50,388 nucleotides of DNA from JBEKHT01 sp049511715 (GCA_049511715.1 JBEKXU010000023.1:1-50388); one strand, 5' to 3'. Positions 7,845 through 16,674 are shown, counted from the stretch's first letter. The notes: a model not told the origin generated them from the letters alone. Program-made: numbers and translations.

Positions 7845-8390
7845 ATGGATGCTCCTGCGGATGCCGCTCAGAAAACGAGGATGGGGGCGGCGCCGACGCC
7901 GCACCGTTCGGGGGTCCGGCTCAAATTCCTGATCGGTGGAGGCTTGATCTTGATTGCGGTGGCCTATTTGATCTTCTCCTCCACTCAGACCGCTGGCCAA
8001 TACTTCATGACGGTCCAAGAACTCCAATCGCATGCTACTAACCTGGGGGGTCGCACGGTGAGGGTCTCGGGTGCCGTGGTCGGAGGAACCATCCGCTACG
8101 ACGTCAAGGACCTCCGTTTGACTTTCACCATTGCTAATGTTCCTGGGGACATGAACGAGGTCAATCGCGAGGGGGGCCTGGCGGCGGTGCTTCACGCTGC
8201 CGTCCTGGACCCCCAGGCGCCGCGCCTGCAGGTGATCTATGCAGGCCCGGAGCCTGATCTCTTGCGCCCCGAAGCCCAGGCGATCATCACCGGTCACCTG
8301 GGGGCGGACGGCGTCTTCCAGGCCGACGAGCTCTTGTTGCAATGTCCAACGCGGTACCAGGAGGCTCTCCCCAGTCAGGCACAAGGTTAG
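7845..8390 (+). CDS. ccmE: Cytochrome c maturation haem chaperone CcmE (CxxxY type)
   Basis: Membrane-anchored chaperone that carries haem covalently from CcmC to CcmF. The 181-residue protein has a cytoplasmic N-terminus, a membrane segment (about 27-46) and an OB-fold domain with VRVSGAVVGGTIRYD, DLRLTFTI and a GADGVFQADELL segment before the haem-attachment region. In the classical protein this site is HxxxY; here it reads CPTRY (Cys167, Tyr171). The CxxxY form is known from Desulfovibrio and archaeal CcmE proteins, where cysteine holds the haem. Start ATG 7845 has an AGGA-like site upstream. It opens the ccm cluster, though 465 bp separate it from ccmF. Confidence 0.93.
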   Translation: MDAPADAAQKTRMGAAPTPHRSGVRLKFLIGGGLILIAVAYLIFSSTQTAGQYFMTVQELQSHATNLGGRTVRVSGAVVGGTIRYDVKDLRLTFTIANVPGDMNEVNREGGLAAVLHAAVLDPQAPRLQVIYAGPEPDLLRPEAQAIITGHLGADGVFQADELLLQCPTRYQEALPSQAQG

Positions 8391-8855
8391 AGGTCCCGGG
8401 TGAGACGCCCTCCCCGCGGGGAGATCGGGACGAGCCGCGTTGGAGGCCGGGTGCCTCCCCTTCCTCCGAGCCTCGCAGGGAGAGGGATCCGGCCCGCAAA
8501 CCTCGGCGGGCACAGCCCGGGAAGTGGAGCCTCAACGGGCGGGTTTGCGATCGAGGCCGGGCGCACATCCAGGCTGATGCCTTCATGGCCATGGACGGGC
8601 CCCGGGCATGACCCACCTGAAGAAGCGATCCGGACGGTAGCCTCTGGGAAGTCCTTCTCCCGGGTTGGGTTCACGGCCCGAGGCAGTCCTCGGGCGGCAG
8701 GATCTCGCGGAGCAGAGTGGAACTTTCACCCGTGCGTCGTCGGCCGAGGCGGGACCCCCGGCCTGGCGCGGAGCCGTTGTCCGGCAGGTCCGCTAGAGAG
8801 CTCGCCCGCCCAAACCGGCGGGCAGCCCGGTTCAAGCGCTTAGGGGCCAGCGGGA
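8391..8855. other. Non-coding stretch between ccmE and ccmF
   Basis: 465 bp with no supported gene; overlapping arginine/glycine-rich open frames are shadows. A short GC-rich hairpin (CTCCCCGCGGGGAG, about 8410-8423) lies 20 bp after ccmE. No confident promoter for ccmF was found. Confidence 0.45.
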
Positions 8856-10916
8856 ATGCTTGCGACTCTGGGATACTTCTTTCTGGGCATCGCCTTCCTG
8901 GTTTGCCTGTACGGTGTGGCGGCCTCCCTCTATGGCGTTTCGGCCCGCCAGGAGCGCTGGATCCTGAGCGCAAGAAACGCCATGCTCCTGGCCTGCCCGC
9001 TGATCACACTTTCCGCGTTTTCCCTGATCGGGTTGTTGCTAACCAACCACTTCGAAGTCGCATTCGTCTGGTCAGTGTCCAGCCGGAGCCTGCCCGCTTA
9101 CCTGAAGGTCGCCAGCCTTTGGGGAGGGCAGGACGGTTCGCTGGTGTTGTGGTGCTGGCTCCTGTCGGCCTTTGCCGCCGGCGCGGCTCTGCGCCGCTGG
9201 GACCGCGACCGCGAGTTGCTGCCCTGGGTGGTCCTGGTTGTCCTGGTGACGCTGGCCTTCTTCCTGAGCTTGGCGCTTTTCTTCGACAACCCGTTTGCCC
9301 GGCTTTGGGTGTCCCCGGACGGCCAGTCCTTGGCGGCGATGTTCACGCCGGCCGGGGCTGTGCTCCTGATCCCTTCCGATGGCCAGGGCCTGAATCCCTT
9401 GCTGCGCGACCCGGGGATGATCGTTCACCCTCCGATGTTGTACTTGGGCTTTGTCGGCTTGGTGATCCCCTACGCCTTTGGCATGGCGGCGCTGATCACG
9501 CGCCGAGGCGACGACCGTTGGATCCGAATCACCCGCCGCTGGACATTGGTGGCCTGGCTTTTCCTGTCGATCGGGCTGGTTCTGGGGGCGCGCTGGTCGT
9601 ACGAGGTGCTTGGATGGGGCGGGTACTGGGGCTGGGATCCGGTGGAGATCGCCGCCCTGATGCCCTGGCTGACGGCGACCGCCTTTCTTCACTCGGTCAT
9701 GATCCAGGAGAAACGGGGGATGCTCAAGCGCTGGAACCTGGCGCTGATCACCCTGACCTATGAGCTGGTGATCTTCGCCGCCTTCCTCACCCGATCGGGA
9801 CTGCTCTCCTCGGTCCACGCCTTTGCCCAATCCTCGATCGGCCCGGTTTTCTTCGCCTTCATGGGCGGCACCGTCCTCGTTTCTCTGGCGCTCCTGCTCT
9901 CCCGCTGGAATGGCCTGCCGGGCGAGGAACCGCTGACCTCCCTGCTCTCCCGCGAGACGCTTTTCCTCGTCAACAATCTCCTCTTCCTGTCCATCGTGGC
10001 GGCCTGCTTCTGGGGCGTGGTGTTTCCTCTCATCTCGCAGTTGTTCACGGGGCAATCGGTCACGGTCGGCCCCCCGTTTTATCAGCACGCGACGGGCCCG
10101 CTTTTCGCTGCGCTCCTGTTGCTCATGGCGATCGCGCCCCTCAGCGCCTGGGGAACTACGGCGCTCAAGAATCTGGGTCGGTTGATCCTGGGGCCCTTCC
10201 TGCTCTCCCTGGTCCTGCTCATTCTCCTCCTGGTCGTCGCGCGGATAAGCAATCCGGAGGCGCTGCTGGGAATCTGGTTGGCGGGCCTTGCGGCTTTCGT
10301 CACCCTGGATGAGTTCTGGCGCGGCGCCCGTGCGCGAAGCCGAAGCCGCCATGAAGTCCTGCCCTTGGCTCTGTGGAACCTGGCGGCCCGCAACCGCCGC
10401 CGCTACGGGGGCTACGTGATCCATCTGGGAGTGGTCTTCATGGCGATCGGCATTGTGGGTACTCAGTTCTTCCAGCAGCAGACGCAGGGAACCCTGGCGG
10501 AAGGCCAGGAAATCGAGCTGGGCCCGTACACCGCTCGCTATGATTCAATCAGCGAGTGGATGGCCAGCGACCAACGCGATGTGACTCAAGCGGTGGTATC
10601 TGTATTTCACGGCGGGAACCAGGTTGCAGCGCTGGATCCTCGGCGCGATGATTACTTGGCCGCCCAGCAAACCGTGACGATTCCCGGTATCTTCAGCACT
10701 GTCCAGGGCGACCTGTATGTGATCCTGGTGGGGTGGGAACCAATCGCCTCCAGCGGGGCCACCTTCATGATCTACTGGAACCCGCTGGTAAACTTTCTGT
10801 GGTCTGGCGCGGCCGTTCTCATCCTGGGCACCCTGGTTGCCGCTTGGCCGGACCGTGAGCGAAGGAGGAGTTTGGCGGGTGCTTCCCATTGGACCGATGT
10901 CACGGCAAGGTCGTGA
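8856..10916 (+). CDS. ccmF: Cytochrome c haem lyase subunit CcmF
   Basis: Large membrane protein (686 residues, about 15 membrane segments) that attaches haem from CcmE to apocytochrome c together with CcmH. The tryptophan-rich WWD domain reads GWGGYWGWDPVE (252-263) and is followed by the conserved ALMPWLTATAFLHSVM. Conserved histidines include those in IVHPPMLYLG and in FLHSV. The C-terminal extracytoplasmic part contains the family segment LGVVFMAIGIVGTQFF. Length is slightly above the usual 640-660. It overlaps the start of ccmH by 20 bp, so the two are probably translated together. Confidence 0.96.
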   Translation: MLATLGYFFLGIAFLVCLYGVAASLYGVSARQERWILSARNAMLLACPLITLSAFSLIGLLLTNHFEVAFVWSVSSRSLPAYLKVASLWGGQDGSLVLWCWLLSAFAAGAALRRWDRDRELLPWVVLVVLVTLAFFLSLALFFDNPFARLWVSPDGQSLAAMFTPAGAVLLIPSDGQGLNPLLRDPGMIVHPPMLYLGFVGLVIPYAFGMAALITRRGDDRWIRITRRWTLVAWLFLSIGLVLGARWSYEVLGWGGYWGWDPVEIAALMPWLTATAFLHSVMIQEKRGMLKRWNLALITLTYELVIFAAFLTRSGLLSSVHAFAQSSIGPVFFAFMGGTVLVSLALLLSRWNGLPGEEPLTSLLSRETLFLVNNLLFLSIVAACFWGVVFPLISQLFTGQSVTVGPPFYQHATGPLFAALLLLMAIAPLSAWGTTALKNLGRLILGPFLLSLVLLILLLVVARISNPEALLGIWLAGLAAFVTLDEFWRGARARSRSRHEVLPLALWNLAARNRRRYGGYVIHLGVVFMAIGIVGTQFFQQQTQGTLAEGQEIELGPYTARYDSISEWMASDQRDVTQAVVSVFHGGNQVAALDPRRDDYLAAQQTVTIPGIFSTVQGDLYVILVGWEPIASSGATFMIYWNPLVNFLWSGAAVLILGTLVAAWPDRERRRSLAGASHWTDVTARS

Positions 10917-11442
10917 GGCAGACCGCCGGGGTCTGGAGATCCTTTGGCCCCTGGCCTCCCTGCTCTGGATTGGGTTGTGGGGAGGCTGGGCCGGTCTTCT
11001 CCTGCCGCAGAGGTACCCCGCCGGGTTTCTGGCCCCGTCTCCGGTGCCTACCCCCTCGGCGGACCAGGTCAACGCGGTGGCGCGGCAACTCTACTGTCCG
11101 GTTTGCGCGAACGTCCCACTGGACGTCTGTTCGACGCAGGCCTGTGAGCAGTGGCGCGCCATCATTCGGGAGGAATTGAGCCAGGGGTGGTCTGCCCAGC
11201 AGATCAAGGATTATTTCGTCCAGGAATACGGAGAACGGGTGCTGGCCAGCCCGCCGGCTCAAGGACTGAACCTGCTCATGTATCTCCTGCCCCCTTTGGC
11301 GTTTGTGTTGGGGGCCTACTTTCTGTATCGGGCCGTTCACACTTGGCGCGGCGGTCCGGGCGGGGCCGGGTCGGCGCCCTCTGCGCCAGCGGAGGACGAG
11401 TATGCCCGGCGGTTGGAAGATCAACTGAGAAGGAAGGGCTGA
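10897..11442 (+). CDS. ccmH: Cytochrome c maturation protein CcmH with four cysteines
   Basis: Thiol-redox protein that keeps the apocytochrome CxxCH motif reduced for haem ligation. The 181-residue product has a hydrophobic N-terminal segment (about 14-37), the active-site motif LYCPVC (Cys67, Cys70; usually LRCPVC), an amphipathic helical region and a second membrane segment (about 125-145). Two further cysteines follow at Cys78 and Cys83 (DVCSTQAC), where classical CcmH has none. Start ATG 10897 lies inside ccmF; a TTG at 10837 in the same frame is possible but gives a longer non-conserved lead. ccmG begins 2 bp after the stop. Confidence 0.93.
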   Translation: MSRQGREADRRGLEILWPLASLLWIGLWGGWAGLLLPQRYPAGFLAPSPVPTPSADQVNAVARQLYCPVCANVPLDVCSTQACEQWRAIIREELSQGWSAQQIKDYFVQEYGERVLASPPAQGLNLLMYLLPPLAFVLGAYFLYRAVHTWRGGPGGAGSAPSAPAEDEYARRLEDQLRRKG

Positions 11443-11444
11443 GG

Positions 11445-11993
11445 ATGGAAGCCTCCCCGAGCTCGGCCGCTCGAGGTCCCCGGGTCAGCGTGGCCCGACT
11501 GATCCTCTGGGGTTTGGTGCTTGCTTTTCTGGCTCTGATGGGATTCGGACTCTACCGAGCCCAGGAGGGGCAAATCCGCGGCGGCCTGGCACCCGGATTC
11601 ACCCTGACCACATTTGACGGGCGGGTAATCCGCTCCAGCGACCTGAAGGGCGAGGTCGTGGTAGTCAATTTCTGGGCCTCCTGGTGCACTTCCTGCGGAC
11701 AGGAGGCCCAGGATCTGGAGGCGGCTTTTCAGCAGTATCGGACGTCCGGCGTGGTTTTCCTGGGCATCGACTACGTGGACACCGGGCCCCAGGCCCGGGC
11801 CTACCTGCAGCAGTTTGGCATCTCTTATCCGAACGGCCCGGACCTGGGTACGCGCATCTCCCAGAGCTTTCGGATCGGCGGGGTTCCCGAAACGTACTTC
11901 CTGGACCGCACCGGGCATGTGGCCACGGTAGAGATCGGTCCGATCACTCTGGCCGAGATTCGGTCGATCCTGGATCCCTTGGTGGCAGGATAG
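11445..11993 (+). CDS. ccmG: Thioredoxin-like protein CcmG/ResA
   Basis: Membrane-anchored thiol-disulfide protein (182 residues) that passes electrons to CcmH or apocytochrome c. It has an N-terminal membrane segment (about 17-36), then a thioredoxin fold with APGFTLTTFDGRVI, the active site WCTSC (Cys81, Cys84), and the cis-proline motif GGVPETYFLD. Most CcmG/ResA proteins have a proline before the second cysteine (WCxPC); serine here should alter its redox potential. The start ATG lies 2 bp after the ccmH stop and is preceded by GAAGGGCTGAGG. The stop overlaps the next start by one base (TAGTG). Confidence 0.93.
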   Translation: MEASPSSAARGPRVSVARLILWGLVLAFLALMGFGLYRAQEGQIRGGLAPGFTLTTFDGRVIRSSDLKGEVVVVNFWASWCTSCGQEAQDLEAAFQQYRTSGVVFLGIDYVDTGPQARAYLQQFGISYPNGPDLGTRISQSFRIGGVPETYFLDRTGHVATVEIGPITLAEIRSILDPLVAG

Positions 11994-12529
11994 TGGATCC
12001 GTCCGCACTGGTGGTCGCTCTGGCCGTGGTCATCATGGTCGGCTGGGTGTTGATCCAGCCGCTGGTTCGTCCCGTACGCGGGGGATCCGCGGCGCCTCGC
12101 GAGATTTCCTCACTCGAGGCCCAGGTGGATCAGGTGGTTGACATGATGCGCGAATTGGATTTCGATCACGCCCTGGAGAAGATCTCCGGGGAGGAGTATT
12201 TGCCTCGTCGCGCCGAATTGCTGGCGCGCGGGACGGAACTGCTTAAGGAATTGGATCGCCAGCGCCGCTTGGTCGCCCAGCTCCAGTCCCAGCAGGAGGA
12301 ATCTCTGGAGCGCGAGATTGCGGCACGGCGCCACGCGCCGGTTTTCCCCCCCATGGGGTCCGATCGCCGGGCGGAGGATGAAACTCGAACGCGCAGGGAA
12401 ACCGGTCAGGCAGCGAAGAAAGAATCGGGCTCCCGCCGGGCCGGCCTTTGCCCCCGGTGTGGCCAAGCGGTTCAGGTTGGAGATCGGTTCTGCCCTCATT
12501 GCGGGCTGGCCCTGAACCACGGCGTCTAG
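11993..12529 (+). CDS. CcmI-like membrane protein with C-terminal zinc ribbon
   Basis: A 178-residue protein with an N-terminal membrane segment (about 5-25), a helical coiled-coil-like region (SLEAQVDQVVDMMRELDFDHALEKISGEEYLPRRAELLARG, about 42-85, and on to about 115) and a zinc ribbon CPRCGQAVQVGDRFCPHCG at the end. The helical part resembles the N-terminal region of CcmI/CycH, the apocytochrome chaperone of the Ccm system, but there are no TPR repeats. The GTG start at 11993 overlaps the ccmG stop by one base and follows GGCAGGA, showing tight coupling. A zinc ribbon also ends the protein encoded upstream of ccmE. Confidence 0.75.
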   Translation: MDPSALVVALAVVIMVGWVLIQPLVRPVRGGSAAPREISSLEAQVDQVVDMMRELDFDHALEKISGEEYLPRRAELLARGTELLKELDRQRRLVAQLQSQQEESLEREIAARRHAPVFPPMGSDRRAEDETRTRRETGQAAKKESGSRRAGLCPRCGQAVQVGDRFCPHCGLALNHGV

Positions 12530-12554
12530 CCGCCAGCCAGGAGCGAGGTCCGTC

Positions 12555-14492
12555 TTGTCTCATGTTCTGCGGCCTACCCCGGGATTGGGTCGCCATGTCC
12601 ACCGGTTTCTCTCTGGCACTGGGCTCGCCCTCATCGCCGGGGGCTGCCTGATCTTCTCGGGCTGCTCGCTGGCCCAGGAAATGAAGCCTTTTTCTGGGGG
12701 GTTGCCCCTCTCGGCCACGTCTTCTTGGGCTCTTGTCTCCCCAGTCCCCACCGAGCCCGTCTCTCCCGATCAGATCGACCTGAGGCGCGGGGCTTCGCTC
12801 TTCTCAAGCCACTGCGCTTCCTGCCACGGCGCGAGCGGCCACGGGGACGGGCCGCTGGCCGCTCAGTTCTCCAGTCCAGTTCCCGCCCTGGCCGCCCCGG
12901 AGGTGTTCCGTCCGGCCTCGCCCTCGCAATGGTTCGCAATGGTGACTCGCGGCAACCTTCCGAAATTCATGCCGCCCTTCGGCGACGTCCTGAGTGCCGC
13001 GGACCGCTGGGACGTGACCTATTACGCCCTCACCCTGGGGACCCCAGCGTCCAGCCTGGCTCAGGCCAGTCAAATCTATGCCCAACAGTGTGCGTCCTGT
13101 CACGGCGCCGGGGGCAAAGGAGGCGGAGTCGGCGCCAAGCGCCTCCCGGCACCTCTGGCCGATCTGACCAAGCCCTCCGCGCTGGTCGGCGCTAGCGGTC
13201 AACACCTATACAATCTAATCTCCCAAGGATCGCCTCGGGGCATGCCCTCGGCCTCTTCGGACCTGACGGAAGATCAGCGTTGGAGCTTGGTTGGTTATGT
13301 TCGCAGCCTGGCGGAGGGACCTTCGGGTCCGGGACTTCAAGGTTCGGGCGGCGCCGATCCCCCGGCCGCCCCCTCGGCGGTCCCTTCTGCCACCCCCTCC
13401 ACAGTGAGCAGGGTAAAGATCACGGGCCAGGTGACCGACGGCACGACCGGAAAACCTCTCGCGAGCCAGGCGGTCGTGGTTCAGAGCTTCAGCGGGACGG
13501 CCGTCTTGGCCCAGCAAGGCGCACTGACCGACAGCCAGGGGAACTTTGAGCTGCAGGGGGTGGCGCTCCCCGGCGGCGAGAGTGTGGCTGCAGCAGTGAA
13601 TTATCGCGGGGTGACCTACTCTTCCGTGCCCAAGCAAGGTCCCTCCGCCTCCGGATCAATCTCTCTCCCGGTGGCGGTTTACGACACAACGACCGATGCG
13701 TCTTTGCTGAGCATGGACGAGCAGCATATCTTTGTCGAATCCATTCCTGATCGAGGGGTTCTCCGCGTGGGCGTGCTGGCGATCTTTTCCAACTCCGGGC
13801 GGAGGACGGTAGTGGCCTCGCAGGTCGGCGGGGGGATTTTGGTCTTCGACCTCCCGGCGGGAGCCAAGGCCCTGCAGTTTGGGGATGGGGCCGTGGGGAG
13901 CAGGTACCTCTTGACGGCCTCCGGGTTCGCAGACACGCAGGCGGTCCTTCCCGGATCGGGCAGCCATGAAGTCCTCTACTCCTTTGAGTTGCCCGCGGCG
14001 CGCACGGTCCCCCTCCGCTTTCCCGTCCGCTACCCGCTGGCCGGCGAGGTCATCCTGGTGCCTCCAACCCTGCGGGTACAGAGCAATCAGATCGTGGACA
14101 GCGGACCCCAGCAGATCCAGGGAGGGACCTACGAGCAGTATGCCGGCGGGTCGCTTTCCCCGGGTCAGAGTCTGGATTTGACCATCCTGGATCAGTCCCA
14201 GAGCCCGGCCGGGTTCGGCTCCCGCGCTTCCATTTTCATTGGTCTTGGGCTCGGGCTGCTGGTGCTGGGGCTTCTGCGCGCCGGCCTGTATGTTTGGCGC
14301 CGGCGGAGCTCTTCCGGGGAGCGGCCGCCCCAGGGCGCCTCCGACCGCGAAGCCCTGCTGAGGTCCATCGCGGCCTTGGATGACGCCCACGAAGCGGGAG
14401 AGCTGGAGGACGAGGCCTACCGAATTCGCCGCGAGGAACTGAAGGCTCGCCTGCTCGAGATGTCGGCGGCGCAGGAGCCGGACCTCAAATGA
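12555..14492 (+). CDS. Dihaem c-type cytochrome lipoprotein with C-terminal membrane anchor
   Basis: A 645-residue protein encoded inside the ccm cluster. A signal with lipobox FSGC (Cys37) precedes two cytochrome c domains, with CASCH at 87-91 and at 179-183 and likely methionine ligands in KFMPPF and RGMPSAS. A proline/serine-rich linker (about 268-290) leads to a carboxypeptidase-regulatory-like beta domain (about 290-370), a second beta-rich region, one membrane segment (about 556-578) and a cytoplasmic SHOCT-like helix (about 592-640). The start is TTG 12555 with GAGCGAGG upstream. The ATGA overlap couples it to ccmA. It is probably an electron-transfer or sensor protein and a client of the Ccm system encoded around it. 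Confidence 0.85.
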   Translation: MSHVLRPTPGLGRHVHRFLSGTGLALIAGGCLIFSGCSLAQEMKPFSGGLPLSATSSWALVSPVPTEPVSPDQIDLRRGASLFSSHCASCHGASGHGDGPLAAQFSSPVPALAAPEVFRPASPSQWFAMVTRGNLPKFMPPFGDVLSAADRWDVTYYALTLGTPASSLAQASQIYAQQCASCHGAGGKGGGVGAKRLPAPLADLTKPSALVGASGQHLYNLISQGSPRGMPSASSDLTEDQRWSLVGYVRSLAEGPSGPGLQGSGGADPPAAPSAVPSATPSTVSRVKITGQVTDGTTGKPLASQAVVVQSFSGTAVLAQQGALTDSQGNFELQGVALPGGESVAAAVNYRGVTYSSVPKQGPSASGSISLPVAVYDTTTDASLLSMDEQHIFVESIPDRGVLRVGVLAIFSNSGRRTVVASQVGGGILVFDLPAGAKALQFGDGAVGSRYLLTASGFADTQAVLPGSGSHEVLYSFELPAARTVPLRFPVRYPLAGEVILVPPTLRVQSNQIVDSGPQQIQGGTYEQYAGGSLSPGQSLDLTILDQSQSPAGFGSRASIFIGLGLGLLVLGLLRAGLYVWRRRSSSGERPPQGASDREALLRSIAALDDAHEAGELEDEAYRIRREELKARLLEMSAAQEPDLK

Positions 14493-15196
14493 GCATCCAG
14501 GTGGCTAAACTGGGCAAGAGCTTCGGGCCGCGCCTTGTCTTGCAGCAGCTCGACTGGGAGGTGGCGCGGGGCGAGTTCGTCGTGCTCGCTGGGCCCAACG
14601 GCGTGGGCAAGACCACGCTGCTTTGGATTCTAGCCTCCTTGATTCGCCCCTCCTTCGGGCAGGTCTGGGTGGAGGGGATGCCTCTGCCGCAGGAGGCGGC
14701 CCGGGTTCGCCGGCAGATCGGGGTGGTTGGCCATCAGCCGTTCTTGTACGGCGATCTGAGCGCCGAGGAAAACCTGCGTTTCTATGCTCAGCTCTATGGC
14801 CTGAATCGATACGGGCCGCGCATCCGCGAGCGCCTGGACCAGGTGGGGCTTCTGTCTCGCCGGGAGGAACCGGTCCGGTCCTTCTCCCGGGGAATGCAAC
14901 AGCGCCTCTCGCTCGCGCGAGCCCTGTTGCATGACCCGCTCATTCTTCTCTTGGATGAGCCGTATGCGGGTCTGGACCTTCAGGCGGGCCGGCTGCTCGA
15001 CGGGATGCTGCGAGAGGTCGCCTCCCAAGGCCGGACGATCGTGATGACCTCCCATGATCTCCTGCGCGCGGCTCCCCTGGCCGATCGGATCGATGTCCTC
15101 AATCGGGGCCGCATCGCAGCCAGTTTCCGGAGAGGAGAATTCGCGTTGGATCAGCTTCCCTCCCTGTATCAACAGGCGCTCGCCAGCCATGGTTGA
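14489..15196 (+). CDS. ccmA: Haem exporter ATP-binding subunit CcmA
   Basis: ATPase of the CcmAB complex, which releases holo-CcmE from CcmC. The 235-residue protein has Walker A GPNGVGKT (about 34-41), the family signature SFSRGMQQRLSLARALLHDP and Walker B LILLLDEPYAGLD. The start overlaps the cytochrome stop (ATGA), and ccmB starts 8 bases before the ccmA stop. Confidence 0.94.
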   Translation: MSIQVAKLGKSFGPRLVLQQLDWEVARGEFVVLAGPNGVGKTTLLWILASLIRPSFGQVWVEGMPLPQEAARVRRQIGVVGHQPFLYGDLSAEENLRFYAQLYGLNRYGPRIRERLDQVGLLSRREEPVRSFSRGMQQRLSLARALLHDPLILLLDEPYAGLDLQAGRLLDGMLREVASQGRTIVMTSHDLLRAAPLADRIDVLNRGRIAASFRRGEFALDQLPSLYQQALASHG

Positions 15197-15902
15197 GACA
15201 CCTCCCGCGCCGGGCAGGCCGGCGGCCCCCGGGAACATTTTCCGTTGCGCCTGGGCGGTTGTGGGGAAGGATCTGGCTGCCGAATGGCGCAGCAAGGAAC
15301 TGCTGGGTGCCATGCTGGTGTTCGCCTTGCTGGTGATCTTGGTGTTCAACTTTGCGCTCGAGCTGGACCTCCCGGTGCGCCAGGCGGTGACTCCCGGGGT
15401 CCTGTGGGTGACCTTTGCCTTTGCAGGGACGTTGGGCCTGAATCGTTCCTGGGCTGTGGAGCGCGAGGGCGGGGCCTGGGAGGGTCTCTTGCTGGCGCCG
15501 GTGGATCGAAGCGCCGTCTATTTGGGCAAGGCGCTGGGAAGTTTCTTGTTCATGGTGATCCTGGAAGCCCTGGTGCTGCCCATCTACAGCGCGCTCTATA
15601 CTGTCGATCTGTTCCAGCCCGGGCTCCTGATCGTGGTCTTGCTGGGGTCCATCGGCTACATTTCCCTGGGAACCCTGCTGGCGGCCCTGGCCATTCAGAC
15701 GCGGACTCGCGATGTGCTCCTGCCGATTCTCCTCTTTCCGGTTGTGTTGCCGGTCCTGATCTCGGCGGTCAATGCCAGCGCGGGGTTTCTCAGCGCCGCC
15801 CCGATGGACCAGATCTGGCCGTGGCTGAACCTGTTGATTGCCTGCGATGTGATCTTCACGTCCGCGGCGTACCTGTTGTTCGAGTACGTGGTCGAGGAAT
15901 GA
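15189..15902 (+). CDS. ccmB: Haem exporter permease subunit CcmB
   Basis: Integral membrane partner of CcmA, 237 residues with six predicted membrane segments. Family features include the N-terminal DLAAEWRSKE motif, WVTFAFAGTLGLNRSWAVEREGGAWEGLLLAPVDR and LPILLFPVVLPVLISAV. ATG 15189 lies within the end of ccmA, so translation is coupled. The 55 bp to ccmC hold no terminator. Confidence 0.94.
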   Translation: MVETPPAPGRPAAPGNIFRCAWAVVGKDLAAEWRSKELLGAMLVFALLVILVFNFALELDLPVRQAVTPGVLWVTFAFAGTLGLNRSWAVEREGGAWEGLLLAPVDRSAVYLGKALGSFLFMVILEALVLPIYSALYTVDLFQPGLLIVVLLGSIGYISLGTLLAALAIQTRTRDVLLPILLFPVVLPVLISAVNASAGFLSAAPMDQIWPWLNLLIACDVIFTSAAYLLFEYVVEE

Positions 15903-15957
15903 AATGGGCTTTAGCGCGCCATTGCCGGTCCGGGGGATCTGGCCGGGGAGGTAGTCC

Positions 15958-16665
15958 ATGATCCGAGAGAAAGAATCTGCGGGCCGCCTGGCCCTGGCGG
16001 GCGCCGCCGCGCTGCTCCTGGTGGCGGCGTTGGGGATGGTCTTTGGGTATGCGCCGCGCGAGGCGGTGATGGGGGATGTTCAGCGCATCTTCTATTTCCA
16101 CGTTTCTTCGGCCTGGGTGGGGATGCTTTCCTTCGTGGTCGCTGCGGTGTCGGGCGGCCTCTATCTTTCCCGGCGCGAGCGGTACTGGGATATGGTGGAG
16201 ATCTCGGCCGTGGAGATCGGGATCGTTTTCGGGTTGATCGCGATCTTGAGCGGGTCGATCTGGGCCCGACCCGTCTGGAATACGTGGTGGACCTGGGATC
16301 CCCGTCTGGTCACGACCTCAGTCATGGAGCTTGTCTACGCCGCCTATCTCCTCCTGCGGCAGGGCCTTGAAGACCCGGAGCGGCGCGCCCGATTTGGGGC
16401 CGTGTATTCCATCGTCGGCGTCCTCACCGTGCCCATCACCTTCCTGTCCATCCGCTTCCTGCGCTCGATTCACCCGGTCGTGATCGGCAGCGGAGTGGTC
16501 GGCGCTTTGGGCGGCTTTGCCATGACGTCCAAGATGCTCGAGACTTTCCTCGTCAGCCTGCTGGCTTTCACCGTACTTTACGCGGCGCTCTTGGTCTATC
16601 GCGTGCGCCTGGCCCTGCGTGGGGGCCGGCTGGAAGAGCGCCGGAGCGCGCTCTTTTCGGAGTAG
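15958..16665 (+). CDS. ccmC: Haem-handling protein CcmC
   Basis: Membrane protein (235 residues, six segments) that loads haem onto CcmE. It has the WWD tryptophan-rich motif (WNTWWTWDPRL, about 107-117) and the two expected haem-ligand histidines in FYFHVSSAW (His48) and RSIHPVVI. The start ATG 15958 follows GGGGAGGTAGTCC. The stop precedes ccmD by 9 bp. Confidence 0.95.
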   Translation: MIREKESAGRLALAGAAALLLVAALGMVFGYAPREAVMGDVQRIFYFHVSSAWVGMLSFVVAAVSGGLYLSRRERYWDMVEISAVEIGIVFGLIAILSGSIWARPVWNTWWTWDPRLVTTSVMELVYAAYLLLRQGLEDPERRARFGAVYSIVGVLTVPITFLSIRFLRSIHPVVIGSGVVGALGGFAMTSKMLETFLVSLLAFTVLYAALLVYRVRLALRGGRLEERRSALFSE

Positions 16666-16674
16666 GAGGTTCCG

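Noticed and set aside
9072..10424. 450-codon minus-strand frame opposite ccmF
   Set aside because: Glutamine/arginine-rich antisense shadow of ccmF; the plus-strand gene is unmistakable.
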